A program made the translations under genes and the position numbers. Source: Ceraceosorus guamensis (lineage: Eukaryota > Basidiomycota > Exobasidiomycetes > Ceraceosorales > Ceraceosoraceae). Taken from it: a DNA stretch of 64,000 nt. Positions 1-11,159 of this stretch are shown here, in pieces (position 1 is the first letter of the stretch; every line of letters begins with the position of its first letter). The notes beneath the pieces were generated by a model. The model saw only the letters and a list, made by a program, of their open reading frames with translations, did no database searches and was not told the DNA's origin. The stretch lies in the NCBI RefSeq assembly GCF_003144195.1, contig NW_020290055.1, forward strand, positions 40,830-104,829, written 5' to 3'.

Positions 1-1438
1 GACCAGTCAAGCCGTCCGACTTCTTCTCGGGCAGCAAATCGTTCAAGAGCAAGTCATACTGCTTCTTGTAACCTTTCTTGACCTCGCTGGGCAGCTTGGC
101 CGCATCGAGGTAGGCATCGCTGGCCGTCTTGGCGCGCTTGAGGACCTGTTCGGTATTGTTGCCATAGATTTGCTCGAGAGAAAGGTAGGCTACGGCCGAG
201 TCAACGTAAGAGTTGAGAGCCTTGTCGCCGGCGCTGTACGCAGGACCAACGAGGCCATCCTTTGTTTGCGCCTCGATTCGTCCGCTGAGGTGGTCCTGCA
301 GGTTGCGACCCACACCAGGCAGGTCTTTGACGACGTCGATCTTGTGCTTTTCGAGGAGCTCGGAGCGGCCGATACCAGAACGCTGCAAGATGGCCGGAGT
401 CTGGTAGGCGCCGGCAGACAGAATCACTTCGCGTCTGGCCGTTAGTAGGACCCTTGGCGCGTCAGCGGATGCGGCGAACTCCACGCCGAGCGCACGGCGC
501 AGACCGTCCTCATCCTCATCGTCTTCGATGACGACCTTGGTGACGACTTGGTTGGGAAGAATCTTGATGTTGTCGCGGGTGTTGCAAATGGGGTCGATGT
601 ACGCGTTGCGCGAGAAGGAACGGTGACTGTTCTCGTCGATGGTCGAGGCAGCGAGGTAAGCGCCCTGCGTCTCACCGTCGTATGGCGATTCTGCCTGCTT
701 GATGCCCAGAGAAGCGAATGCGGGCACCCACTGCGCGACGGCTTGGTACGATCTCTCCGGGAAACCGACGTGAAGAGGTCCGCTGTGACCGACGGTGTCG
801 TTGTACTTGCTCGTGTACTCTTTGAGCTCCTTGACAGAGTTGCCGACGTACGTTGTGCTCTTCTGATGAGCGTCGCGGAAAGAGTGCCAGCCCCAGAGCT
901 TGCGCGAGCCTGCGATGCGGCTCCACACTTGATGCTCACGGACAGAGGCTTGAACGTAGTACAGTCCGTTGATGGCTGAAGAGCCACCGAGCACCTTTCC
1001 GCGAGGAAGAGCTAGTTGACGGTCAGCTGCCTGCGCCTGAGCATCGGTCTGCAGCTTCCAGTCTAGGTCGGTGCCGACAGAAGAGTTGTAGTAAGCGCCA
1101 TTGGGCGTAAGTAGATCGTCTTCGTGGGCAAAGCCAGAGTGTCCAGCTTCGATGACGGCGACCGTTACGTCGTCATCCTCGCTGAGTCTGCCAGCTAAAG
1201 TCAGACCTGCATTTCCGCCACCGACGATGATGTAGTCAAAGGGCTCAACATCGTCGCCAGCGACTTCCTCCCACGACTTGGCGATGCACTTTCCAGCAGT
1301 GGCGCGACGGTAATGACGATATTGAAGAGCTGCACTGTGGTGACGCGAGCGGCGCGCGTGCTGGGGCGCGTGCTCTAGGGACGCAGCCACGAGCGGCAGT
1401 GCAGCGGCAAGGAGGAGAAAACGAGATGTGAGAAGCAT
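1..1438 (-). CDS. Secreted GMC (glucose-methanol-choline) family FAD oxidoreductase, C-terminus cut off by the window edge
   Basis: An intron-free reading frame begins with ATG at 1436-1438 and stays open to base 2, giving 479 visible residues of a family usually near 570-650. It starts with a hydrophobic signal-peptide-like stretch (residues 1-20, MLLTSRFLLLAAALPLVAAS). The ADP-binding Rossmann motif follows at about 67-100 (FDYIIVGGGNAG, then VAVIEAG). The first GMC signature lies near 140-165 (LPRGKVLGGSSAINGLYYV) and the second near 345-361 (SAGAYQTPAILQRSGIG). The missing part would carry the catalytic His/Asn of the substrate domain, so the substrate cannot be named. Aryl-alcohol, glucose or choline-type oxidases and dehydrogenases all fit. 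Family knowledge suggests an extracellular flavoenzyme oxidising alcohols or sugars. Family assignment is firm, specificity is open. Confidence 0.92.
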   Translation of the reverse strand, partial: MLLTSRFLLLAAALPLVAASLEHAPQHARRSRHHSAALQYRHYRRATAGKCIAKSWEEVAGDDVEPFDYIIVGGGNAGLTLAGRLSEDDDVTVAVIEAGHSGFAHEDDLLTPNGAYYNSSVGTDLDWKLQTDAQAQAADRQLALPRGKVLGGSSAINGLYYVQASVREHQVWSRIAGSRKLWGWHSFRDAHQKSTTYVGNSVKELKEYTSKYNDTVGHSGPLHVGFPERSYQAVAQWVPAFASLGIKQAESPYDGETQGAYLAASTIDENSHRSFSRNAYIDPICNTRDNIKILPNQVVTKVVIEDDEDEDGLRRALGVEFAASADAPRVLLTARREVILSAGAYQTPAILQRSGIGRSELLEKHKIDVVKDLPGVGRNLQDHLSGRIEAQTKDGLVGPAYSAGDKALNSYVDSAVAYLSLEQIYGNNTEQVLKRAKTASDAYLDAAKLPSEVKKGYKKQYDLLLNDLLPEKKSDGLTG

Positions 1439-2128
1439 GTTTGGATTGAATGGGCGTCCGATCGATTGTCGGCAGGTAGTAATCAAAGCGGTCTACGGCT
1501 CGCTCGCTACGGAAACGGGACGGTGAGATGAGTACGTGTCGAGGTGACTGTAGGACCGTCCGATAGCTGACTATTAAGTGGAGAAAGAGCGTGCTGGATG
1601 GAGTGAACGTGCGGCAGTGGTCGGGACGTAGCAGAATCACAAGCTGCTTGTGATGCCGGCTAAGAGCTGTTTGTCGAGGGACAGAGGGGGGTGGAGGGAA
1701 AGTGAGAGTGGGAGTGGGTGGGAAGTGGGAAGTGGGAGTGAATGGTAAGCAAGACTCGAGTGACGGATATGGAGATCGACGTATCAATACGGGTTGGGAG
1801 ATTTGGGGATGAGCTACGAGCCTTTCGAAGGCGAGTCTGAGAGATCGGCGAAGGTGGGGGCGGGATGCGGTGAAACGGAGGGGTGAATGGTGATCGAGTG
1901 GGAAATCGCAGCGATGCTCGAGGATGCAGGAGCATTTGCTTGGTATACGCACGACCGCGCATAGCCCAGTCGCACGCTTCGCCTCACGTCGTTCTGAAGC
2001 TCGTCAGCAGCCAGTAACCATCAAGTCACAGTGTGAGTGCCAGCCGGCCGCAGTAGTGCCAAGCAGAAAGCAATTCCACACGGCCACGATCGGTATGTCG
2101 GGCTGAGAGCAGCAGAAGACCCGGGCCG

Positions 2129-2130
<2 letters not shown>

Positions 2131-2160
<30 letters not shown>
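2131..2160. repeat. (CTG)10 trinucleotide microsatellite
   Basis: Ten uninterrupted CTG units directly visible, outside any supported coding region. Confidence 0.97.
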
Positions 2161-2161
<1 letters not shown>

Positions 2162-3678
2162 CCCTTCTCTGACCTATAATATATAGCTGCAGCGTCGCCG
2201 TAGCCAAGAAGCAGGAAATCCTCGGATGTGTTCTATGCTCCTCTCCAGCAACATGATGAACAGGAACCCGCGGCAAAGCTTGCAGATACGAGCCCACTCA
2301 GACTGCTTAATTGCTGATATGGCTTGAATCATCTGTGCATATATGTGCCTGACCACCCCGCTGCGATGCCATCAACGACGCGCGGTGCGCAGTTCAAGAG
2401 TGCTATCGGCACGATAAGTAGCCAGCCAGTCACGAGTGTGAGTCTGTGGCTCAGACTGCAGCATAGTCACGATCGAGTAGTCTTGCCCAGCATCAGCATG
2501 CGCTCGTATAGCCTCACTCAACGCAACATCTGGCCGCTCGGACAAGACAGGTCATCGTCGTCGTCGCATAGGCGCAACTCTGAATTTTGAGTGAGCGTCA
2601 CCGCTGCTGAGGGCCGCGCGCGCGCGCCTTGCACTTGCAGCCCCACAAGCCACCAATCAAATAGCTGGAAACGCGGGGGGCGGATGTGGTGAGGCGGGAA
2701 GAAAGGGAGTCGAGATCGAGTGCTTGCATGATGTGCGTCGCGAGTGTGCGCGATCCAATCGTGAAATCGGGCGCTAATCGAGAGTCGTGAAGCTCTTGTT
2801 GCAGGTCTGCTTTGTGCCTCCCTCTCAGGTCACGAGCCATGCATTGCAGAGGGCGCTCTGCTGCTCTAGCAATGAGCTGGTTGTAGGATCTTTGCCAATG
2901 ATTGTGAGTGAGCCTATAGCAAGGAAGCAGCAGGTGTAGGAGCCAAGGAAAGTCGACGACAATCAGAATTAATGGATGCTGCTGCTAAGACGCGCCGTCG
3001 AGCCGAAACACTGCAGAAGCGTGCTTGCGCTTCTTGGCAAAGCACGTCCTCGGCACCTGACCACATCCACACGCGCTCTAACGCATACACAGCACCCATG
3101 CCAGCTCTGGGGCATATGTGGCGGGAGGGCTCTTCATGCAGGTGTGCATATCTAGGCAACCATGCATGCAAGTCTTCGGCTTCACGCCTTGCTCACCTCG
3201 GGACATCCGCGCGAGATCAAGCTGACTGCAGAGAGGCCTCACAATAACTGATGCTGCTGTGACTATATGTGAGGACCGCGCACGCGGGGCTGGCCGCGCA
3301 CCTCGCTGATATATGATTGATTTCACTTGCCCCGGAAGGTTCAGCACAGACACAACAGCCATCAGCAGCTGACAAGGCTGCTTCAATCACCAATTAATGG
3401 CTAATCCCACTCGTGACGACTACATACTCGGGAGGTGCGCGAATTATCTCAAGGAAGGGGGCTAAGCCAAACAAAGCATCAGCAGCAGCAAGTATGTATG
3501 TAGAGGGGCCAGACAGTCACGCTTCGTCCAAGCGAGCGGTGCAGCAAGCCAAGGCTGGTCTGGCATGCCGAGGGGCGGCTCGAGTGCAGCAAGAATTTAG
3601 TCCTCTTCAGCAATCGCGAATGGGAATCTTTGAATCGTGTATGTCAGTCTAGAGTCGATGGTGCGCTACGCTGCTACT

Positions 3679-3702
3679 TTTGACTTTGACTTTGACTTTG
3701 AC
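3679..3702. repeat. Four tandem copies of the hexamer TTTGAC
   Basis: Four perfect TTTGAC units in a row in intergenic DNA. TTTGAC contains the W-box core of plants, but nothing suggests that role here; a simple repeat is the plain reading. Confidence 0.9.
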
Positions 3703-4456
3703 TCGAAGCACGCATCGTGTTCACGTGATTGACACGCGCCGAGTCGACTTCTTCAGAAGAAGCCTGCGTGCGAAGCCAAGACCTCTACAGAAGAAGAACT
3801 CATCAAAATGCAAGCAATCGCTTGACTGGCATCGATTGACATTTGGCTCAAGAGCACGAGGGCACGGTGTTGGGGAGCCTGCAATTTGCGACTGACTTTC
3901 GATGTAGGTCGCGAAAACCCCGTGGCCGTGCGCAAAGGTCCACACAAAGCCGCTGATCAACATGGAGATGTGCATTGCCTCGGAACATCAGCTTTGCAAC
4001 CAGCCATGTGGTTAGCTTGGGTATCGTGGGAGAAGGAATGCAGGGTCAAAGCACTGCTACACGTCGAGAGGCGAGCATTCCTCTTCGCGGCCTGTGGATA
4101 GGGCCAAACAGCTCTCCGCTCTTGCTCGCCTGCAACACCAGCGCGCTCGTAGGAAAAGCTCGCCGCGGCCGCTAGAATTGCAGCTTGGCTGATGTGACCT
4201 CCGCTGCCCTTCCCTTTCGTTTGCGTGCCATCACTGCGGTCATTGTGAATGTCCTTAGATAGGCAGCCGCTATAGACTAGCTGCCAGCATCGCAGCCAGA
4301 GTGAAGGAAAAAGAGAATGAAGGGCCCCGCGAAAATGAGACCCACAAGTTTGCAAAGTGAGCAACTGCATAGTCAAGTTTGCCTTGTGCAGAGCTCGACA
4401 AGGTGAAGGGGCTCGGCAGGGAGAGGTCTTGAGGAGCTCCGAAGGGTTTCTGCATA

Positions 4457-6145
4457 CTAGGTCCATTCCTTCGAGGCCGCTCGAAGATCAGCTAGATACT
4501 TTTTGAGGCGTTCAGTACGCTGATGTGGGCAGGTCGCAGGTCCAGTGAGCGAGCGAAGCAGACTAAGGCTCGACAGAGCTCAGTCACTCACCTGTGCTTC
4601 TTCCTTGACCTTTCTCTCTTCCTTGTCAAGTCGATCCACCTCGCGTCTCGTCTCGAGCAGCTCCGTTCGCTGGTCAAAGACCTCCTTTCGCAAGATTCTC
4701 TTGCGTCTCCGTGCCGTGCTCAGTTGTCTGAGAAGCGTACTTCTTTCCATCGCTCGCTCCGAGAGCGTCGCAAAGAGCGTTCTGGCCGATCTGCGTATCG
4801 TCTTCAGTGCTTTGGCAATCGGCGCTTGGGGCTGGGCATCTCTGCAAACGCCCACGCCACAAAGCTGGGCAACGTCAGGCTGGCGATGCATTTGACATGT
4901 CGTCCAAAGGGCTGTACTCACGTGGCATCACGCAAATGTCGTTCCACAATCGACCACAGCACATCTACGTCCGTGGGCGCGCTACCACCCTTACTCTTGC
5001 TGCTGCCAAGGGCCAATCTGACGACGCTTCGTAGCTTCTTCTTCATTGCTCTTCGCTCTGCAGCCGTCGGTTCTGATTGACTTGAGCTCACACCCGCCAG
5101 CTGCCCACGGGCCGAAGCCAATGTGAGGTCTGCAGCAGTCAAAGACGAGTCTAAATCCTCCGCTTCGAGCTCTTTGCGCGATGGCGCACGAGCCTTGCTA
5201 GACTTTGGAGGTCTTCCTCTTGCCCTGCCACCCTTTGTACCGACCTTTCCCGCTGAAGTTCCTTTTGCATGAGCAGCGGAACGCGTCGCAGCTTTCGAGA
5301 AGGACAGCTGAGACTGCACCTTTCTGACTGTGCCTGGACTGGCTTGTCTTTTGCGTTTGCGCGCCTCCATCACTCGAGCGGCAGCGCTGACTCCTGGCGA
5401 GTCTACATGCGCGTCCAGCTCCGGCGATGCGATATAGGGCATCTGGTCGTCCGCCGTAAAGCTAGCTGTCGCCGGTCCGCCAAGAAGGTCATCCTCGTCC
5501 GAGGGGACGCTTGCTTCGTCATCTTCTCTCGAGCGAGAGCTCGCCGTAGAGCTGGAGACGCGACCTCTGAATGGTGTGCTCGTTGTCGGTGCTCGGGCAT
5601 TCGGTTGCGAAGCAGAAGCTGCCAGGCCTTGACTTCTGCCCTTGAGCGCAGATTGAATGAAGTTGACGCTGCTTCGTCTCGGCGCGCCACCAGTACGATC
5701 TGCTCCTTCTATGGTGCGCCTAGTGCCGTGAACTTCTCCATCCTCCATGCTCTGCTCTGCGGCGCCAGCAAGCGCTACACTTGGCCTCGCCGTTGCGGCC
5801 TTCTCCCTGCCACCCCTCATCGCACTCCTGAGTGGAGCTTGCGGTGCACCTGCATCGGCTCGCCGAGGTGTTTGCACAGCGTCCCGGGCGCTCGGAGAAG
5901 AAGAGGCCTGCTGGGCTGTGCTGGATCTTGCTGCCGTAGCTGCCCTTGTGCTTGCGCGTGGTCCTTTCGAGAAAGTGAAGGGTCGTTGCTCGACGCGTTG
6001 TGTGCTGCCGAAGGTACCAAGGTAGTCAGAAGGGTTCGCGACCTGCCCAGAAAAGCCACACTCACCCTGCTCCTCTCATGCGCTCCTGTCGCCGTTCCTG
6101 GAAGCGATGGGCCGCGGAGCCGGAAGGCCCAGCTTGCTGCGACAT
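4457..6145 (-). CDS. CENP-U/Ame1-like inner kinetochore protein
   Basis: Four exons are reconstructed: 6066-6145, 4922-6004, 4592-4841 and 4457-4519, joining in phase to 491 residues. Introns are 61, 80 and 72 nt with GTGAGT donors and CTGAC-type branch sites. Residues 1-390 are low complexity, acidic/Ser-rich and basic patches. They include an AT-hook-like GRARGRPPKSS near 288-297. The C-terminus is a long charged helix (about 424-491) with RRRKRILRKEVFDQRTELL and ending KKYLADLRAASKEW. This pattern resembles the conserved C-terminal coiled coil of fungal Ame1/CENP-U, a subunit of the centromere-bound CCAN (COMA) complex. That assignment rests on a remembered motif and is moderate. Another nuclear coiled-coil protein is possible. 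It shares a divergent promoter with GAR1. Confidence 0.6.
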
Positions 6146-6983
6146 CTTGATAGCGATCACAGTGCCGATGAGATGATCGAGATGGTATTGTAGTCGGGCG
6201 ATCGAGATCAAGAGTGCCTTTGATAGTCCTGAAGGTCCCTACCTCCGTCACCACACGGAATGAGGGTTAGGTGGCTACGTAGCAGGCAAAGCAGGGCTGG
6301 CTGAAAGCGAACGATGGTGGCAGGGTACATTGCCATCGAGCTCGTCCGATTGAGCTGAGCTGTTGGGGTGAAGTCCTCGACGTTCACGTCATACGCGGCG
6401 ATGAGAATAGAAGCTCGATTGAGTCGAGAATTGCGATTTGTGATGCAGCAGTAGCAAACACCGTGTGCACAGTAGTACGACACCGCGCGAGCCAGACGCG
6501 TGCTTTGGCGCGACGCGTTCCCCGCTACCGCGCAGAAGGTGCGAAGAGCAGCTGCTGTAGCAAGTTCAAAGTCTGATCGCTCTTCCAAGACCCACGTGCG
6601 TCTGATCGGTCAAGAAGGGTCACGTGCTTTTTTCCGCCGGCAGATTTCTTGGAGGGCTCACCTCACCGCATCATGCAAAACCTGAATGCCTTACCATTAT
6701 CATTAACGCGAAGCGTTGCAGAGGTGATTCTGTTCACCGAACCGCGAGGACGTGAAGCCTATTCTGCTTGCTTCGACGACGCAACGAATCATCAGCAAGG
6801 TCACTGAAAAGCCGATTGGGGGAAAGTAAGGAAGCGTGCAAGTCAGTCTACCTGTCACCACTCAAAATAGGACAACGCTTGAGCACCGAGCGTCGATCTC
6901 TCAGCTTGCGCATCGAAGTTGGCCTCAAGTCAAGCTTCTTTCGTAAACTTCACCCTTCCTCAGCAGGAGCCAACAACGCACAC
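6146..6983. promoter_or_regulatory. Divergent promoter region between the CENP-U-like gene (-) and GAR1 (+)
   Basis: About 840 bp separate the two start codons, so both promoters must lie here. I see no coding content and no recognisable TATA element close to either ATG. The stretch before GAR1 contains AT-rich GTTCACCGAACC-type sequence, but I cannot assign a factor. Confidence 0.6.
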
Positions 6984-7893
6984 ATGTCGTTCCGTGGTGG
7001 GGGCAGAGGTTTTGGTGGAGGAGACCGAGGAGGACGAGGAGGCGGGTTCGGAGGTAGAGGGGGAGGAAGAGGAGGCTTTGGGGGAGGGAGAGGAGGCTTT
7101 GGGGGCGGAGGAGGCGGAAGGGGAGGCTACAATGCAGGCCCACCAGACACTGTGCAAGAAATGGGAAGCTTCGTGCATGCCGTCGAAGGCGAGATGCTGT
7201 GCACTTCGACAGATGCCAAGCACGTGCCTTACTTCAATGCGCCAATCTAGTGAGTCTGGCTTCAATCGTCTTCTGCGGCAGGTACGCAGGCGCACGCGCC
7301 CGGTCACACGCCGATACTGACTTGTTCCGTACGTCGCACTCCTCAAGCTTGGCGAACAAATCCCAAATCGGCAAAGTGGACGAGATTCTTGGACCGATCA
7401 ATGACGTTTTCTTCACAGTCAAGATGGACGCCGGCATGGTGGCGACCAGTTTCAAAGCAGATGATAAAGTCTTTATTGGTGGTGACAAGCTTCTGCCCAT
7501 CGAAAGATTCTTGCCCAAGCCAAAGGCGCCTAAGGGTGAGTATGGTGCTGGACACGCATGCTATCTGCATCCAGTCCATCTTTTTCGTCAACTCCCAGAT
7601 GGGAGGATAGAGAATGGAGAATCACCGCTGACACTATCTTTTCTCGCTGTTTCGCGCACACAGGAGCCAAAAGAGGAGGTGCCAGAGGCAAGCCAGCTTC
7701 TCGCGGAGCTCCGCGAGGTGGAAGAGGTTTTGGAGGTGGAAGAGGCGCACCTCGCGGACGGGGAGGATCTGGGGGTGATCGGGGAGGCAGAGGCGGAGGC
7801 GGCTTTGGCAGAGGTGCTCCGAGGGGAAGAGGTGGGTTTGGCGGAGGAGCAGGCGGTAGAGGAGGTTTTAGAGGCGGTAGAGGAGGTTATTGA
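6984..7893 (+). CDS. GAR1: GAR1, core protein of box H/ACA ribonucleoprotein
   Basis: Exons 6984-7249, 7348-7535 and 7664-7893 join in phase to 227 residues; introns are 98 and 128 nt. The N-terminus (1-50) is a glycine-arginine-phenylalanine (GAR) domain. The central Gar1 fold runs from about 51 to 151 with [37 protein letters not shown] and [21 protein letters not shown] second RGG-rich domain follows to the end ([11 protein letters not shown]). In the family, Gar1 binds the pseudouridine synthase Cbf5 in the nucleolus and promotes product release during rRNA and snRNA pseudouridylation. Splice sites are fixed by conserved residues on both sides: intron 1 splits the Tyr of PIYLANK, and intron 2 splits a Gly codon at KAPKGAKRGG. 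Length and layout match yeast and human Gar1. Confidence 0.97.
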
Positions 7894-8283
7894 GCGCGGC
7901 ATCTTGTGTAGGCTGCGCCCGGACGTGCCAATCTCTGCTCCGATCATTCATGCTACAGTAGCTTTCTCGTTCAGCAGTGTCGAGCGTCGCGTCCTGCGTG
8001 TCCGGACGTATGCTCACCAGGCTAACAATGACAGGCGAAGTCGGACTGCGCATTGAGTCTGAATCAGCGAGGCGCCCTCTTCGCTGGGTGCAGCCCAGTC
8101 TGGCCCAGTCTGAACCGTATCTGACGGCTCGCATTTCACATACTAAAAGTGCTCATACATTGCACGCATTCTTGCGCCTTCGATAAGCTACGTCGATCAT
8201 GTATAATTTCCCGATCCCTGCTCAAGACAGGACCCGCCGAAGGCAGCGAGGCGCAGCACTTTTCGTCGCGATGCAGAGGAGAT
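7894..8283. other. Convergent intergenic spacer between GAR1 and Fip1 3' ends
   Basis: A 390 bp tail-to-tail spacer expected to hold both 3' UTRs and poly(A) sites. The only open frames in it are short and unsupported. Confidence 0.6.
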
Positions 8284-11159
8284 TCATCGACGCTTCCTAG
8301 ATCCCGAGCTGCTCTCCACTTCCTTTGGGTCTGCAGGGGCAGAGCGCTTAGTTCTCGCGCTCGACGTCGATGACGTATTCGTTGTGGCAGTCTTCTCGTC
8401 GGTGGTCGCGCGGCCAGCTCGTCTAGCAGCTCTGGCCTCGCTCCTAGCACCTTCTCTTGACTCCTTGCTCTCCCTCTCCTTTCCCCTGTCCCTCTCTCGC
8501 TCGCGTTCGCGATCTACTTCAGAGCCGCGAGAGCTTCTCTCCCGCTCTCGGTGGTCGCTCTTATCCCGTCTGCTGCGAGCACCGCTTCCACTGCCGCTTC
8601 CCTCCTCGTCAATGCTGACAGCAACCGAAGAGTGTCTGGACCGCTCTCTCTCCCGCTCACGTTCACGCTCCCTCTCTCTATCTGTGTAGCCACCCCGCGC
8701 GTGCGAGTCTCGATCCCTAGAGGGAGAAGGCCCGTCAAGATCAGCATCGTGGTGCGAGCTTGAGTCGTGCCCACTCCTACGCGCCGATCGCCGCGAGTTC
8801 CTGCCCGATACGCTGTCCTGATCGTCGTCTCGTTCTCTAGAGTATCTTGACTCTTCCTCGCGGCCTCTGCCTCTCCGATCCGCGCGCGGTCTTTCCTCTC
8901 GAGGATTGTTACTGCCTCTAGCATCGCGACTTGTCGAGCTCCCTCGAGCCTCTGATGGGCTCAAGCTCCTTTCTGGGCGAGCCGAACCTCCACCACCGCC
9001 ACCTCCGTAGTCCAGATTCTCTGCATCTCCTGCTCCAGAATCTCGGTCATTGTACCTCCGTCCTGGGTTGCGCGGCCCAGTAGGTATGGGCACATTGGAC
9101 TTCATGCCAGGATTGGAGGGGCCGGTTGGTATGTGAGGCACGCCGCTTGGTGCTGAGCCTCTGGCGCTTCCACCTCTTGGTGCTCGGCCGCCCTGATTCG
9201 GAAAGCAAGCAGCAGCGAGCTGTATCAGCACGTGATGCAAGCGGCGCAATCCCACATGCGCGTCAGAGCATGAATACCAACTCACTCTCTTCGCATCGCC
9301 TCGGGGCCCATCAGATTCGGCTGTGACATCCGCAAAACCCGTTCCATTTGTCTTGCGTTCTGCCATATTTCAAGGCGCGAAGATGTGAGTTCGCGACCTA
9401 CGGTGAGAATATGGTGCTTTCGTATCACGACGCACGCGACTCACCCCCATTCTCGTTGCTACCGGACGGCGCGCCTTCCGCCCTGGAACCGGGAGTTGAA
9501 TTACTAGACCCATGCTGATCGTATTGCAAAGCCTGTGCCTGTGCAGCGCGGACCGCAGCGGGCGCGTTGGGAGCGCCAGGCGGGGGTGTAGCGGTGGCGC
9601 CCTCCCCAGGCACATTGGAAGGAATTCTGCCTCTCGCTCCCGCAGGGCCGGATGGCATCCCAGCTTGCTGGCCTGGCTCAGCTGGGCCGGTTGGAGTGAA
9701 CTGGTGGTGCGGTTGTTGGCCAGGGTGACCTGGATATTGGTGCATCTGTTGTTGCTGAGATTGCCCTCCTTGAGATTGATACCCCTGTTGCTGAGGGCCA
9801 GAAGGCGGCAACGTTGGAGGTGGTGGAGGTGGCGCAGGCGCTGCCAAGCCTATGCCCATGAAGAGCGCGATCTGCTCTAGGGTCATGCCTGGCATCATTG
9901 GTTGCATGCTTTGCAACTGTTGCACCTGCATGGGGCTCAGCTTCGCCAATGCACTGTCCGGATCGCGTTCCTTAGCTGGCTCGGGGGACTATGTTTCGCA
10001 ATGAGGCGAAATTTTAGAAGGCAGCAGAGCAGCGGGCAAGCCCTTCAACGATCGGTTACTCACCTCTCTCTCGAATCGCTCTCTCATCTCTGTCCTGCCA
10101 CGTTTGATATCCGTGTACCTATTCCACGTCTCCTCATCAAAGCCAAAATTGAACCAGTCGCTCAAATCAGCTCCCGCTTTCCTCCAAGGCTTCTCCGGGA
10201 AGGTGGTGGGATCTACATCGTAGATGCTAGTCCCGGCAACCGTTCCTGCAACAGCGCCACCGGGCCCATTCTCGTCATTTGCAGCGTCGCCATTCGTCAC
10301 TGAAAGGGGCACAGTGAGCGATGCTGGGTCGGGCGAAAGATGCAAAGGCGGCGCTGTAGGCGGCGCTGATACAGCAGGAAGCTCAGGAGCTGGTAGAGCC
10401 CCTGCGGTCGGACGGGTTTGCTGAACGGATCCCAGGGCATTGGGCTGGAGCGTCGCGCTCGCGCTGCTCTTTGGTGGCTGTTCTTGCGCCTGGCCTTGGG
10501 GTGCAGCTGAGAGGGCAGATGTCGGTGTAGCTCTAGCGCCTGAAGCTGTGTTGAGAGTCCCAATCGCTGTAGCCGCGCCGGCTCGGGAAGGTAGGGAGCC
10601 GCGCTGCACAGGTTCGTACTCCGTTGTCATGGTCGATGCTGCGGGTCCTGTATGCCAAAGCAGCAGCGAGCATAGGATGATTCGTCGTTAGATGTCATAT
10701 ATACACGTCTTTCCGAACAGTTGACTTCCACTCGAACGTACCTCTCGGAGCGTCTGGGCGAGGTTGAGCTGGAACGGCTGCAGGCTTGACGTAGGGCTGG
10801 GCGGGAGGTCGAGCAGGGGCTTGACTGGCGTCCAGCACGACTTCCAGATCCTGTGCAAATAGCATAGGTACACAAAGAAAGCGCACAGTCAGCGGGAACT
10901 TTACGGCTGCCCTGCATGCCCGTGAAGTACAACTCACGTCATCGCTATCCTCTTCCTCGTCGTCATCCTCCTCCTCCTCATCATCCCCCTCCTGTTCCTC
11001 GGTGCCGCCCCCCATGTTCACATCCTCGGGGCCCGCAGCGGTGTCGAAACTTTGTTGCACGGCAGTTTGCTTAGTGTCCTGGGCTGTGCTCGATGCGCCA
11101 GCGGCGGGGGGACCATCGCCATCTCCGTACAGGAAAGCGTCGTCGTCGTCTCCGTCCAT
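8284..11159 (-). CDS. FIP1: Pre-mRNA polyadenylation factor Fip1 with arginine-rich RE/RD/RS tail
   Basis: Six exons join in phase to 813 residues: 10938-11159, 10742-10850, 10064-10647, 9445-9988, 9286-9359 and 8284-9192. Residues 1-75 are strongly acidic (EEEEDDDEEEDSDD), as in yeast Fip1 where this part contacts poly(A) polymerase. The diagnostic Fip1 motif lies at about 260-305 (EKPWRKAGADLSDWFNFGFD, then EETWNRYTDIKRG). A proline- and glutamine-rich segment follows. The last 200 or so residues are rich in RE, RD, RS and DR pairs (for example RERERERERERERSRH). Fip1 is a nuclear subunit of the cleavage and polyadenylation factor that recruits poly(A) polymerase. The long charged tail resembles animal FIP1L1 more than the short S. 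cerevisiae protein. The third intron acceptor could be TAG at 9989 or a nearby GAG in the same phase. Confidence 0.95.

Larger units (their letters stand above)
1439..4456. other. 3.0 kb intergenic region between the GMC gene promoter and the 3' end of the CENP-U-like gene
   Basis: I see no supportable gene here. Open frames are short, overlap one another on both strands and have no family signature or joinable exons. The first several hundred bases next to 1438 should hold the promoter and 5' leader of the GMC gene. The region contains a (CTG)10 microsatellite, a four-copy TTTGAC array and short GC runs near 2613. It may also hold the 3' UTR of the gene ending at 4457. Confidence 0.6.

Noticed and set aside
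442-987. Long open frames on both strands inside the GMC gene
   Set aside because: They overlap the GMC frame, which carries both family signatures; the alternatives have no motifs and reflect GC-rich codon structure.
1245-1952. 235-codon minus-strand frame overlapping the GMC start
   Set aside because: It overlaps the signal-peptide end of the GMC gene in another frame and has no recognisable content.
3957-4466. 169-codon minus-strand frame
   Set aside because: Atypical composition, no motif, and it overlaps the last exon of the CENP-U-like gene.
6043-6065. A 23-nt intron in the CENP-U-like gene (donor at 6065, first CAG)
   Set aside because: Too short for fungal splicing. The next acceptor at 6005 gives a 61-nt intron with a CTGAC branch site and keeps the frame.
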